Notes under the pieces: model-generated
The model's input: the letters and a program-made list of their open reading frames with translations, nothing else
Told to the model about the DNA's origin: nothing
Database searches by the model: none
Shown: piece by piece, positions 28,781-38,630 of the stretch
How the letters are laid out: the number at the start of each line of letters is the position of its first letter
Numbering within the stretch: position 1 is the first letter of the stretch
Translations under genes and position numbers: made by a program
NCBI GenBank assembly: GCA_902167985.1
Contig: CABHNZ010000022.1
Location: 1 to 64,000, forward strand
Direction of reading: 5' to 3'
DNA: 64,000 nucleotides
Origin: Shinella sp. UYSO24
Lineage (GTDB): Bacteria; Pseudomonadota; Alphaproteobacteria; Rhizobiales; Rhizobiaceae

Positions 28781-29081
28781 TGGCTCCTCCAACCGAATGC
28801 ATGGCCGATTTTCGCGAAAAAATCGCACTTGGCAATATCCAACCGAAAGCCCTGCCAATGCGGCACTTCCGGCGATGATCGGTTAACGCATTCTTGCTGC
28901 CGGATGCCGCACTGCATCATTCTGGCACGGAACCCGTTTGGCCTCGTCACCGTTCCATGCTAGAGCCGCCGGGCTCCGGGCGGCATCTGATTTGCGTCGC
29001 CCGGGCCACACCAGTTCGGCGCAAGCATGGCGTCATAATCTCATCTGGCATGGATGAACCGTGACGACAGGGGACAATGAT

Positions 29082-29246
29082 ATGTCGAACGAAATCGAGA
29101 CCACCTTTACCGAGCCTTCCGAGCACAACATCGCGTTGTTCCTGCAGGATAACGAGATCGACAAGCTGACCGATATTCTGGTCGAATCGCTCTACGAAGC
29201 GCTGCGCATCGTGCGCGAAGACGCGCCGGCAACGACTTTCCACTGA
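29082..29246 (+). CDS. Small acidic hypothetical protein, 54 residues
   Basis: A short protein (MSNEIETTFTEPSEHNIALF...) with many Glu and Asp and an amphipathic helix (NEIDKLTDILVESLYEALRIV). The ATG at 29082 follows AGGGGACA with good spacing, which is why I accept the frame; a GTG at 29061 would add seven residues. I do not recognise the family. It stands alone upstream of ppiD, 260 bases away, with no operon partner. Composition suggests a soluble helical protein. Confidence -1.
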   Translation: MSNEIETTFTEPSEHNIALFLQDNEIDKLTDILVESLYEALRIVREDAPATTFH

Positions 29247-29506
29247 GACTGATCAGGCTGCCCCAAGCGGCCGCAACGATGCTGAATGATGCGGTGGGGG
29301 CTTGCTCTCGCCGCATCTTTCGTTTGGGCCATGGCGGGGCATGACGGACGCCGGTCCGCCCTATTGGACCTCATTTCACATCACGCTCCGGCGAGCTTGT
29401 TCGCTTTTCCTTTACGACAGCTTCATTTCCGCTGCGGATTGTTCTAGAGACATTCGCAAAATCAGCCTCTCCGGCTGGCATGACTGATCGCTAGGTATGT
29501 TGAACG

Positions 29507-31391
29507 ATGCTTGATTCACTGAGAAACGCTGCCCGCTCATGGGTTGTGAAGGCCCTGATGCTGCTTCTGGTCGTATCCTTCGGGGTATGGGGCATTGAGC
29601 GCTCGCTGGTAGCACCCGGTTCCGATACGGTGATGACCGTCGGTGACCAGCAGATTTCCTCGGAAGAATTCCGCCTCGCCTATCAGCGGCAGCTGGCCAA
29701 TATCGGCCGTCAGTTCGGTCAGCCGCTGACGCCGGATCAGGCGCGCGCTTCGGCGTCGAGAACGAGGTTTTCGCCCAGCTCGCAGCCGGTGCGGCCCTCG
29801 ATCAGCTCTCGGCCGACATGAAACTCTCGGTTTCCGAAGACAAGCTTGCTTCGCTGATCGCGGCAGACCCGGCTTTCAAGAACACCAGCGGCCAGTTCGA
29901 TCGCAATCTCTTCACCTCGCGCCTGCGCAATGCCGGCCTGCGTGAAGACGATTACATCAAGGAACGCAGCAAGGTTGCCGTGCGCAGCCAGATCGTCGAA
30001 TCCGTGTCTGACGGCTTCCAGCCGCCCAAGGTTCTCGTCGATGCGCTGAAGCAGTATCGCGACGAAAGCCGCACCGTGGATTACCTCCTGCTTTCCAACG
30101 CCAATATCGACCCTGTGAAGGCTCCGGCAGAAGATGTCCTGTCGAAGTGGTTCGATGGCGTGAAGGCCCGCTACCGCGCACCGGAATACCGCACCTTCGC
30201 CTATGTGAAGCTGCAGCCGGCCGATATCGCCGATGCCGGCGCGATCACCGATGATCAGGTTCGCGCCCAGTACGACAAGAACAAGGACAGCTACAAGACG
30301 CGCGAAACCCGCACGATCGAGCAGCTGACATTCCCGAACAAGGAAATGGCGGAAGCAGCCTCCGCCCAGCTGAAGGCCGGCACGACGACCTTCGACCAGA
30401 TCATTGCCGATCAGGCAAGAAGCCGGAAGACGTCAAGCTCGGCGACTTCTCCAAGTCCGACATGCCGGATCAGACACTCGCCGAGGCCGCCTTCAAGGTC
30501 GGCCCGAATGGTGGTGTGACGCCGGTCATCCAGGGCACGTTCGGCCCGGTCATCCTGCGCGTGAGCAACATCCACCCGGAAACCACCCGTTCCTTCGACG
30601 AGGTCAAGGATCAGCTTCGCCAGCAGATGGCCGTAGCGGCCGCCTCGCAGGAACTGACGAGCGTCCACGACAAGTTCGAAGACCTTCGTTCCGGCGGCAC
30701 CTCGCTGGAAGATGCTGCCAAGCAGCTGAACCTCAAGGTCGTCACCGTCACCTCCGATCGCTCGGGCAATGACGAAAAGGGCCAGAAGGTTCAGAACCTG
30801 CCTGCCTCCAACGTCCTTCTCAATCAGGTCTTCTCGGCAGATGTCGGCGGCAATCCGCTGGCCGTCAATGTCGGCAACGATGGTTACGCCTGGTATGACG
30901 TTCGCAACGTCATTGCCGAACGCGACCGTCCGCTTTCGGAAGTCCATGACAAGGCCGTTGCCGACTGGACTGCCGACCAGCAGCGCCAGGCACTCAACGC
31001 CAAGGCCGACGAGCTGAAGGCCAAGGTCGAAAAGGGTGAGACGCTGGCGGCGATCGCCACCGATCTCGGTCTTTCGGTCGAGACCAAGGACGGCCTGCGC
31101 CGCGCCGGCGATGACGCGATCTTCGGCAACGAGGCGATCGGCGCAGCCTTCTCCGGCCCGGTCGGCCTGACCGCCAACGCGCTTGCCGCCGATGGTGAAA
31201 GCCGTATCCTGATGAAGGTGACGAATGTCAGCCAGGTGGCCGGCGACGCGCTTTCCGGCGACCAGCAGCTGCAGCAGATGGCAAATGCCGCCGGCGACGA
31301 CATGCTGGACCAGATGGTCAACAGCCTGAAGGACAGCTATGGCGTGACGGTCAACCAGGCCGTGGTCAACCAGGCGACCAACCTTCAGTAA
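29507..31391 (+). CDS. ppiD: Peptidyl-prolyl cis-trans isomerase PpiD-like (SurA-N plus parvulin), two frameshifts
   Basis: Restored to about 628 residues. An N-terminal membrane anchor (VVKALMLLLVVSFGVWGI, residues about 13-30) holds a periplasmic chaperone. The SurA-N-like domain (ISSEEFRLAYQRQLANIGRQFGQ) is followed by a degenerate parvulin-type region (RTIEQLTFPNKEMAEAASAQLKAG...FKVGPNGGVTPVIQGTFGPVILRV) and a long helical C-terminal part. It assists outer-membrane and secreted proteins at the inner membrane. Frame breaks lie near 29751 (TTT read as TT) and 30414 (GGG read as GG). It lies 48 bases upstream of trpD on the same strand, a pairing common in rhizobia. Confidence -1.
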
Positions 31392-31439
31392 TCAGAAAGC
31401 CAGCGCGCCAGACGGCGTACCGAAGACGGTGGATTGAAA

Positions 31440-32456
31440 ATGCCCGAACTGAAACCCCTCCTTGCCAAGGTCGCCGATGGCGAAAGCCTGACCCGTGACG
31501 AGGCGCGTGACGCATTCGAGATCCTGATGTCCGGTTCGGCCACCCCGTCGCAGATCGGCGGTTTCCTGATGGCGCTGCGCGTTCGCGGCGAAACCGTGCC
31601 GGAAATCATCGGCGCCGTCACCACCATGCGCAGCAAGATGCTGCGCGTGGAAGCACCGGATGATGCCGTCGATATCGTCGGAACCGGTGGCGATGGCCAC
31701 GGCACCTACAACATCTCGACGCTTGCCGCGATCATCACGGCAGGCACCGGCGTTCCCGTTGCCAAGCATGGCAACCGGGCGCTCAGCTCCAAGTCCGGCA
31801 CGGCGGATGCGCTTTCCTCGCTCGGCGTCAATCTGGAGATTGGCCCGAAACAGATCGCCCGCTGTATCGCGGAAGCCGGTATCGGCTTCATGTTCGCCTC
31901 GCAGCACCATTCGGCCATGCGCCATGTCGGCCCGAGCCGGGTCGAACTTGGCACCCGTACCATCTTCAATATTCTCGGCCCCCTTTCCAATCCGGCAGGC
32001 GTCAAGCGCCAGTTGCTCGGGGTCTTCTCGCCGCGCTGGCTGATGCCGGTCGCCGAGACGCTCCGCGACATGGGCTCCGAAACAGTCTGGGTCGTCCACG
32101 GCCAGGGCCTCGACGAGATCACCACGACCGGCGCGACCAATGTCGTGGCGCTGGAAGACGGCAAGATCCACAGCTTCGAACTGACGCCTGCGGATTTCGG
32201 TGTGGACGCGACGACGCTCGACACGCTGAAGGGCGGCGATGGCCCGGCAAACGCCAAAGCCTTGCGCGCCGTTCTCTCCGGTGCGAAAAATCCCTATCGC
32301 GACATTTCGCTCTGCAACGCCGCTGCCGCTCTAGTCGTTTCAGGCAAGGCAGAGACGCTGAAGGATGGTATGCGGATTGCAACCCAGTCGCTGGAAAGCG
32401 GCAATGCCGCCGCAGCGCTCGACCGTCTGGTTGCCGTTTCCAACGAGCCGGCCTGA
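31440..32456 (+). CDS. trpD: Anthranilate phosphoribosyltransferase
   Basis: A 338-residue enzyme for the second step of tryptophan synthesis, joining anthranilate to phosphoribosyl pyrophosphate. Substrate motifs are all present: DIVGTGGDGHGTYNIST (PRPP binding), KHGNRALSSKSGTADALSSLG, and FASQHHSAMRHVGPSRVELGTRTIFNILGPLSNP. ATG 31440 was chosen over an upstream TTG six bases earlier. The gene is intact, between ppiD and trpC on one strand; trpE and the other trp genes are not in this window. Confidence -1.
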   Translation: MPELKPLLAKVADGESLTRDEARDAFEILMSGSATPSQIGGFLMALRVRGETVPEIIGAVTTMRSKMLRVEAPDDAVDIVGTGGDGHGTYNISTLAAIITAGTGVPVAKHGNRALSSKSGTADALSSLGVNLEIGPKQIARCIAEAGIGFMFASQHHSAMRHVGPSRVELGTRTIFNILGPLSNPAGVKRQLLGVFSPRWLMPVAETLRDMGSETVWVVHGQGLDEITTTGATNVVALEDGKIHSFELTPADFGVDATTLDTLKGGDGPANAKALRAVLSGAKNPYRDISLCNAAAALVVSGKAETLKDGMRIATQSLESGNAAAALDRLVAVSNEPA

Positions 32457-32558
32457 ACCGGACCCGGTAACGGCAGGCCGATGGCCGGCATGACATAGCA
32501 TATCGGGAAGCGCCGTGGCGCTTTCGACAAGAGATACGGAAGACGAGGACAGCAGACC

Positions 32559-33373
32559 ATGGCCGATATCCTGCAGAAGATCGAAGCCTATAAGCGCGAG
32601 GAAATCGCCGCCGCCAAGGCTGCCATCTCCTTTGCCGATATCAAGGCAATGGCCTCCGATCAGCCCCCGGCGCGTGGCTTCCATCGGGCATTGAAGGCCA
32701 AGGTCGATGCCGGCCAGTTCGCCCTGATTGCCGAGATCAAGAAGGCAAGCCCGTCCAAGGGTCTGATCCGCCCGGATTTCGATCCGCCGTCGCTGGCCGC
32801 TGCCTATGAGGCGGGCGGTGCTGCCTGCCTTTCCGTTCTCACCGACAAACCGAGCTTTCAGGCGCGCCGGAATTCCTTATCGCTGCCCGCAACGCCTGCG
32901 CGCTGCCCGCCCTGCGCAAAGACTTCATGTTCGACGCCTATCAGGTCCATGAAGCGCGCGCCTGGGGTGCCGACTGCATCCTCATCATCATGGCCTCGCT
33001 TTCGGACGCAGAGGCTGCCGATCTCGGCGGTATCGCCAGCGATCTCGGCATGGATGTGCTGATCGAGGTCCATGATGAGGAAGAGATGGAAAGGGCGCTG
33101 AAACTGCCCTCGCCGCTCGTCGGCATCAACAACCGCAATCTGCGCACTTTCGAAGTGACGCTCGACAACAGCGAACGCCTCGCACCCATGGTGCCGGCCG
33201 ACCGTCTTCTCGTTGGCGAAAGCGGCATCTTCACCCATGACGATTGCCTGCGTCTGAAGAAGGTCGGCATCGAAACCTTCCTCGTTGGCGAAAGCCTGAT
33301 GCGCAAGGACGATGTTGCCGCCGCCACCCGGCAGTTGCTGACCGGCGAGAGCGCAACGCTGGCTGCCGAATAA
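32559..33373 (+). CDS. trpC: Indole-3-glycerol phosphate synthase, one frameshift
   Basis: Restored to about 271 residues, a TIM-barrel enzyme closing the indole ring in tryptophan synthesis. Active-site blocks are FALIAEIKKASPSKGLIRPDFDP, CLSVLTDKPSFQGAPEFL, LRKDFMFDAYQVHEARAWGAD, VGINNRNLRTFEV and VGESGIFTHDD. The frame breaks near 32861, where GGG in FQGAPE is read as GG. It is a single-domain protein, not fused to TrpF as in E. coli. The stop overlaps the moaC start (TAATG). Confidence -1.
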
Positions 33374-33852
33374 TGACCGCGCTCAGCCATATCGGCGCCT
33401 CCGGTGAAGCCAACATGGTGGATGTCGGCGACAAGGCCGAGACGGTGCGCAGCGCGACCGCCGAAGGCTTCGTCCGCATGCTGCCGGAAACGCTGGCGCT
33501 GATCCGCGAAGGCAATGCCAGGAAGGGCGACGTGATCGGCACCGCAAGGCTTGCCGGCATCATGGCCGCCAAGAAGACCTCCGATCTTATCCCGCTCTGC
33601 CATCCGCTGATGCTGAGCAAGGTCTCGGTCGAAATCACCGAGGACGAGGCCCTGCCCGGTCTGCGTATCAGCGCCACGGCAAAGCTCACCGGCAAGACCG
33701 GTGTCGAAATGGAAGCGCTGACCGCCGTGTCCGTCGCCTGCCTCACCGTCTACGACATGGCCAAGGCTGCCGACAAGGCGATGGAGATCGGCGGCATAAG
33801 GCTGATCGAAAAGACGGGCGGAAAATCCGGGACCTACCTCGCGGAGGACTGA
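33373..33852 (+). CDS. moaC: Cyclic pyranopterin monophosphate synthase MoaC
   Basis: A 159-residue enzyme of molybdenum-cofactor synthesis that, after MoaA, forms cyclic pyranopterin monophosphate. The signatures MVDVGDKAETVRSATAEG, KKTSDLIPLCHPL and TGVEMEALTAVSVACLTVYDM are complete, including the Lys and Asp/His residues of the active site. The start ATG shares its A with the trpC stop, so translation is coupled; the open frame extends upstream inside trpC but that part is not conserved. moeA follows after one base. Confidence -1.
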   Translation: MTALSHIGASGEANMVDVGDKAETVRSATAEGFVRMLPETLALIREGNARKGDVIGTARLAGIMAAKKTSDLIPLCHPLMLSKVSVEITEDEALPGLRISATAKLTGKTGVEMEALTAVSVACLTVYDMAKAADKAMEIGGIRLIEKTGGKSGTYLAED

Positions 33853-33853
33853 T

Positions 33854-35074
33854 ATGAAAACTCCCTTGCTCCCGGTCTCCGAAGCAAAATCACGCCTGCT
33901 TGACAGGGCACGGCCAGTCACGGCAACCGAGAGTGTCGCTCTCGATGCCGCCTCCGGCCGCGTCCTCGCAACCGACGTGATCGCCCGCCTGACCCAGCCA
34001 CCCTTCGATGCCTCGGCCATGGACGGCTATGCGCTGCGCGCCGCCGACGCTCCGGAACTCGGCAGCGAGTTGACTGTCATCGGCGAGGCCGCCGCCGGCC
34101 ATGCCTTCGGTGGCGCAATCGGCCCGGGCGAAGCCATCCGCATTTTCACCGGCGCCCCCCTGCCGGAAGGCGCCGATGCCATTCTCATTCAGGAGGATGC
34201 GGAAAGGCTCGACGGCAATCGCATCCGCACCACCTTTGCCGTCACCAGCGGGAGACATATCCGTCCGCGCGGCCAGGATTTCGCAGAGGGCGAGCCTGTC
34301 CTTCCCGCCGGCCTGAAGCTCGACTTCTCACATCTCACGGTCGCCGCCGCGATGAACCATCCGGCCCTCACCGTCTATCGCAAGCCGCTCGTGGCGCTGC
34401 TTGCGACCGGCGACGAACTCCTGCCCCCCGGCTCCACGCCCGGCCCGGCCCAGATCATCGCCTCCAATACTTTCGGCGTTGCAGCGCTTGTGCGTGACAA
34501 TGGCGGCGAGGTTCTCGACCTCGGCATCGTCGCTGACCGGCCGGCGCTGATCGAGGCGGCCATCGAACGCGCCCGCGCGGCCGGCGCCGATGTTCTCGTC
34601 ACGCTTGGCGGTGCCTCCGTCGGCGACCATGATCTCGTGCAGGCGGCCCTGAAGGCCTGCGGCATGGAACTGGATTTCTGGCGCATCGCCATGCGGCCCG
34701 GCAAGCCGCTGATGGTCGGTCAGCTCGGCGAGATGCAGGTTCTCGGCCTCCCCGGAAACCCGGTCGCAAGCCTCGTTACCTCCATGCTCTTCCTCGAACC
34801 GCTTCTGCGCCGTCTCGCGCATCTGCCGGAGCGTCAGCGCGAGGTGGATGGCGTCACTGCCCGGACATTGTCCGCCAACGACCAGCGGCAGGATTACCTT
34901 CGCGCAACGATCACCCGCGATGAGAAGGGCATCGCCATAGCGGACGCCAATCCGAAGCAGGATTCGTCGATGATGAAGATCTTCGCCAGGGCTGACGGCC
35001 TCATCATCCGCGCCCCCTTTGCGCCGGAACTACCGGCCGGCTCTCCCTGCCGTATCCTGCTCATCCGGCCCTGA
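33854..35074 (+). CDS. moeA: Molybdopterin molybdenumtransferase MoeA
   Basis: A 406-residue enzyme that inserts molybdate into adenylated molybdopterin. Characteristic parts are the N-terminal MDGYALRAAD loop, GAPLPEGADAILIQED, the molybdopterin-binding domain with LLATGDELLPPGSTPGP and VTLGGASVGDHDLVQAAL, and MRPGKPLMVGQL...LPGNPVAS near the end. It follows moaC by one base, so moaC-moeA form a functional pair at the end of the trp gene run. The gene is intact. Confidence -1.
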   Translation: MKTPLLPVSEAKSRLLDRARPVTATESVALDAASGRVLATDVIARLTQPPFDASAMDGYALRAADAPELGSELTVIGEAAAGHAFGGAIGPGEAIRIFTGAPLPEGADAILIQEDAERLDGNRIRTTFAVTSGRHIRPRGQDFAEGEPVLPAGLKLDFSHLTVAAAMNHPALTVYRKPLVALLATGDELLPPGSTPGPAQIIASNTFGVAALVRDNGGEVLDLGIVADRPALIEAAIERARAAGADVLVTLGGASVGDHDLVQAALKACGMELDFWRIAMRPGKPLMVGQLGEMQVLGLPGNPVASLVTSMLFLEPLLRRLAHLPERQREVDGVTARTLSANDQRQDYLRATITRDEKGIAIADANPKQDSSMMKIFARADGLIIRAPFAPELPAGSPCRILLIRP

Positions 35075-35132
35075 TTTCCCCGCGATTAAATTGCTCTGAC
35101 AGAGTGATCCGAAGATCAGCAATATCCGTAGC

Positions 35133-35153
35133 TTGGGGCATATCATGCCCCAA
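35133..35153. promoter_or_regulatory. Perfect palindrome in the photolyase leader
   Basis: Arms TTGGGGCAT and ATGCCCCAA around a three-base centre, one base before the GGAG ribosome binding site of the photolyase gene. It could be a repressor operator or an RNA hairpin that limits ribosome access; the sequence alone cannot decide. Confidence -1.
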
Positions 35154-35164
35154 AGGAGACGACC

Positions 35165-36598
35165 GTGGCCGATCAAAAGCCGAGCATTCTCTGGTTCCGC
35201 AAGGATCTGCGCCTCGATGACAATGCAGCGCTGCATGCGGCAATCGAGGCCGGTGGCGCCGTCATCCCGGTCTATATCCGCGAACCGGGTGATTTGAGAA
35301 ATGTCGGCCCGCTCGGCGGCGCGCAGGTCTGGTGGCTCCACCATTCGCTTGTCGCGCTGAAGGCAGAGCTCACATCACTCGGCAGTGACCTCATTCTCGC
35401 AACCGGTCGCGCGCAGGATGTGCTCGCCGATCTCGCCGAACAGACGGGCGCCGCCACCGTCTATGTCAACCGCGCCTATGAGCGGACATTGACGGATCGC
35501 GAGATCGCCATTGCGCTGAAGGAAAAAGGCATCGCCATCCGCGCCTTCCACGGCCAGCTGCTGCATGAGCCGAAATCGATCCGCACCGGTTCCGGCAATC
35601 CGTTCAAGGTGTTCACCCCCTTCTGGAATGCCATGCAGCGCCTTGCAGAGCCACACCCGCCGATCGACCCGCCGGAGGCGATCCCTGCCCCCGACAGCTT
35701 CCCCGAATCCGAAGATCTCGATGGCTGGAACCTCCTGCCGACCAAACCCGATTGGGCGGCCGGTTTCTCCGATCACTGGCAGCCAGGCGAGGCCGGCGCT
35801 AGGGAAAGCCTCGAAGACTTCATCGACGGCGAGTTGCACGATTACAAGCGCGGCCGGGACCTGCCGGCCGTCGATGCCACCTCGCTCCTGTCGCCGCATT
35901 TGGCGCTCGGCGAAATCTCGCCGGCCCGTATCTGGCACGCGACAAGCGGCCAGCCGAAGAAAGCCGTCGAAGAGGTCGGACATTTCCGCCGGGAACTCGC
36001 CTGGCGCGACTTCTGCTACAGCCTGCTGATCGAGCAGCCGGATCTCGACGAAACCAACTGGAGCGACGGTTTCGAGGGCTTTCCGTGGGAGAGCGACGAG
36101 AAGGGATTTCACGCCTGGAGCAAGGGCCAGACGGGCTATCCGATCGTCGACGCCGGCATGCGCCAGCTCTGGCAGACCGGCTTCATGCACAATCGTGTGC
36201 GGATGATTGCCGCCTCCTTCCTCATCAAGGATCTGATGATCGACTGGCGCCGTGGCGAAAAATGGTTCCGCGACACGCTGGTCGATGCCGATCCCGCCAG
36301 CAATGCCGCCAACTGGCAATGGGTGGCCGGCTGCGGCGCCGATGCCTCGCCCTTCTTCCGCATCTTCAATCCCATCCTGCAGGGTGAGAAATTCGATCCC
36401 GACGGCGACTATGTGAAGACCTATGTCCCCGAACTTCAGAAACTGGAGCGGAAATATATCCACCGTCCCTTCGATGCACCGGCAGCCACGCTCCAGAAGG
36501 CGGGCATCACGCTCGGTACGACCTATCCCAAGCCGATCATCGATCACGGCTTCGCACGCGACCGTGCCCTTTCCGCCTACAAGGCGCTACGAAGCTAG
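35165..36598 (+). CDS. phr: Deoxyribodipyrimidine photolyase (class I CPD type)
   Basis: A 477-residue flavoprotein that uses light to split cyclobutane pyrimidine dimers. The N-terminal antenna domain starts SILWFRKDLRLDDNAALHAA. The FAD-binding helical domain contains GYPIVDAGMRQLWQTGFMHNRVRMIAASFL, LMIDWRRGEKWFRDTLVDADPASN and NWQWVAGCGADASPFFRIFNP, all diagnostic of class I. It starts with GTG at 35165 after GGAG. It lies 90 bases after moeA. A plain cryptochrome is less likely, given full conservation of the photolyase DNA-binding region. Confidence -1.
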   Translation: MADQKPSILWFRKDLRLDDNAALHAAIEAGGAVIPVYIREPGDLRNVGPLGGAQVWWLHHSLVALKAELTSLGSDLILATGRAQDVLADLAEQTGAATVYVNRAYERTLTDREIAIALKEKGIAIRAFHGQLLHEPKSIRTGSGNPFKVFTPFWNAMQRLAEPHPPIDPPEAIPAPDSFPESEDLDGWNLLPTKPDWAAGFSDHWQPGEAGARESLEDFIDGELHDYKRGRDLPAVDATSLLSPHLALGEISPARIWHATSGQPKKAVEEVGHFRRELAWRDFCYSLLIEQPDLDETNWSDGFEGFPWESDEKGFHAWSKGQTGYPIVDAGMRQLWQTGFMHNRVRMIAASFLIKDLMIDWRRGEKWFRDTLVDADPASNAANWQWVAGCGADASPFFRIFNPILQGEKFDPDGDYVKTYVPELQKLERKYIHRPFDAPAATLQKAGITLGTTYPKPIIDHGFARDRALSAYKALRS

Positions 36599-36700
36599 GA
36601 CGACCGATTTTAAGCCGAGGCGTACCGCAACGTCTCCCTCCGGCATTTCAAATCTCGCGCCGCACCCCTAATGTCGTCAGCAGCAGAACGGGAGGGTATG

Positions 36701-37612
36701 ATGGCGAAACTGAAGGTAGCGGTCGTCGGGCTTGGCGGCATCGGTGGGGTCGCTGCGGCCTGTCTCGCATTGTCCGGTCGTCATGACGTCATCGCCTGCG
36801 CCCGGCGAAGCATCGACGCCCTCACCTTCGATCATCATGACGAGAGCACCCGTATCCCGCTGACCACGCTCGTCGACCCTGTTGATGCGACGCCCGTGGA
36901 TTGGGTTCTGCTCTGCACCAAGGCGCAGGACACCGGCTCCGCGGCACCGTGGCTGGAGCGCCTCTGCGGCCCGCACACGCGCGTTGCCGTTCTCCAGAAC
37001 GGAATAGGCCATCAGGAACGCGTCGCGCCTCACGCGGGCGAGGCAGCGATCCTGCCGGCGATCGTCTACTATAACGGCGAGCGCCTCGCGCCAGACCATA
37101 TGCGCCTGCGCCATATCCGCGGTCATGATCTTCTCGTTCCGGCCTCGCCGCTGGCCAGCGATTTTGCCGCTCTCTTCAAAGACACGCCGATCGATGTCGG
37201 TGTGAGCGATGCCTTTGTCACCTTCCAGTGGCGCAAGCTGCTGATCAACGTCATCGCCAATCCGGTGACGGCACTCACCCGCCAGCGTCTCGGCGTCTTC
37301 CACCGTAGGGACCTGCATGACCTCTGCCTCGGTATCCTGCGCGAGACGGTTGCGGTCGGCCGTGCGGAAGGCGCGGAACTCGACGCGGATGAGGCGGAAA
37401 AGATCTTCGAGACATTGCTCGGCTATCCCGCCGAAGCCGGAACCTCGATGTATTTCGATTGCTTGGCAGGCCGCCCGCTGGAAATCGAGGCACTCAACGG
37501 TGCGGTGGTCGCCGCAGCACGCAAGCACGGTATCGCGACACCGCTCAACGGTGCCATGCTGGCCCTCCTGAAATCGGTCAGCGATGCCAATGCAGAGGCT
37601 TTTTCGGCGTAA
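36701..37612 (+). CDS. 2-dehydropantoate 2-reductase-like protein (PanE/ApbA family)
   Basis: A 303-residue NADP-dependent reductase. The Rossmann loop VVGLGGIGGVAAA lies at the N terminus, and the C-terminal domain contains TFQWRKLLINVIANPVTALTRQ with the catalytic Lys, plus TSMYFDCLAGRPLEIEALNG, typical of PanE. PanE makes pantoate for coenzyme A; several paralogues per genome exist in rhizobia, so the true substrate is uncertain. ATG 36701 is five bases after GGAGG; ATGs at 36698 and 36671 are less well placed. It converges on the suf operon across a shared hairpin. Confidence -1.
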   Translation: MAKLKVAVVGLGGIGGVAAACLALSGRHDVIACARRSIDALTFDHHDESTRIPLTTLVDPVDATPVDWVLLCTKAQDTGSAAPWLERLCGPHTRVAVLQNGIGHQERVAPHAGEAAILPAIVYYNGERLAPDHMRLRHIRGHDLLVPASPLASDFAALFKDTPIDVGVSDAFVTFQWRKLLINVIANPVTALTRQRLGVFHRRDLHDLCLGILRETVAVGRAEGAELDADEAEKIFETLLGYPAEAGTSMYFDCLAGRPLEIEALNGAVVAAARKHGIATPLNGAMLALLKSVSDANAEAFSA

Positions 37613-37633
37613 ATTTAGACACCCAAATACAGA

Positions 37634-37654
37634 AAACCCGGCCAAGGCCGGGTT
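37634..37654 (-). terminator. Terminator of the suf operon
   Basis: Stem AACCCGGCC / GGCCGGGTT; on the minus strand it continues into TTTTC. On the plus strand no T run follows, so it mainly ends the suf transcript. Confidence -1.
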
Positions 37655-37691
37655 CGCATCAATCTACTTTCGTCGATGAGCGCCTGAAAGC

Positions 37692-38084
37692 TCAGCCTGC
37701 GTGGGCTGCCGCTTCACGCTGCTTGGCAAGCGCCGCCAGATCCGCCGGCTTCAGCTCGACCGACTCACCGCAGCCACAGGCCGAGGTCTGGTTCGGATTG
37801 ACGAAGGTAAAGCCCGACCGCATCTTGGTGGTCTCGAAATCCATCTGCGTGCCGAGAAGATAGAGAACGGCGGATGGCTCGATCCAGACGCTCGCGCCAT
37901 TATGGGCGATCAGATCGTCCTTGGCATTCGGCTCGGTCACGAGATCGATCGTATATTCCATGCCGGCGCAACCGCCCTTCTTGATCCCGACGCGAATGCC
38001 CTTGGCATCCGGACCGGAATTGGAAACGATCTGCGTGACACGGCTTGCCGCCGCATCGGTCATGGTCATCACTGCAAAGCCCAT
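37692..38084 (-). CDS. sufA: A-type iron-sulfur carrier protein SufA
   Basis: A 130-residue A-type scaffold that passes Fe-S clusters to target proteins. The three conserved Cys are present: GGCAGMEY and ACGCGES. MTDAAASRVTQIV and FVNPNQTSACGCG are typical. Start 38084 (MGFAV) follows GGAG by nine bases; a longer frame to 38105 is not needed. It is the last gene of the operon sufS2-B-orf-C-D-S1-X-A, 137 bases after the DUF59 gene. Confidence -1.
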   Translation of the reverse strand: MGFAVMTMTDAAASRVTQIVSNSGPDAKGIRVGIKKGGCAGMEYTIDLVTEPNAKDDLIAHNGASVWIEPSAVLYLLGTQMDFETTKMRSGFTFVNPNQTSACGCGESVELKPADLAALAKQREAAAHAG

Positions 38085-38221
38085 CGGCTCATTCTCCTTC
38101 CACAACCGGGTTCAAGGCCCGGTGTTTCGCAAGACTGAATTTAGGCGGTTTTCAAAAACTGTTCAACGCCGTCGGACAGTTTTCGCACCAGGCCTCAATG
38201 CCAGTCCTCACTAACCAGTCC

Positions 38222-38604
38222 TCAATACCAGCCGACGGCGACCTGCGCCTCTTCCGACATGCGCTCCGGCGTCCACGGCGGATCGAACGTCATGGCAACG
38301 GTCACGCCAGAAACGCCTTCGACGGCGCCCACGGCATTTTCCACCCAGCCCGGCATTTCACCGGCAACCGGGCAACCCGGCGCGGTCAGCGTCATGTCGA
38401 TCTTGACCATCCGGTCATCCTCGACGTCGATCTTGTAGATCAGGCCGAGTTCGAAAATATCCGCCGGAATTTCCGGGTCATAGACGGTCTTGAGGCGGCG
38501 ATGATGTCATCGCTCAGCCGTTCCAGTTCGTCCTCAGGGATAGCGGACTGGATGATCCCTTCCCGCGCGTCCCACTTCGGTATCTGGTCGTCTTCCATCG
38601 CCAT
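38222..38604 (-). CDS. SUF-associated DUF59/MIP18-family protein (SufX/SufT type), one frameshift
   Basis: Restored to about 127 residues. The MIP18 (DUF59) domain covers most of the protein: KTVYDPEIPADIFELGLIYKIDV and the motif TLTAPGCPVAGEMP with a conserved Cys. Such proteins help deliver Fe-S clusters. In Agrobacterium the corresponding gene of the operon has been called sufX. The frame breaks near 38493 (CCC read as CC, in IIAALKTVYD). ATG 38604 follows GGGGAAT; an ATG at 38598 is possible. It sits between sufS and sufA, 26 bases after sufS. Confidence -1.
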
Positions 38605-38630
38605 GGAAATTCCCCGGTCGCTTTCAAAAA

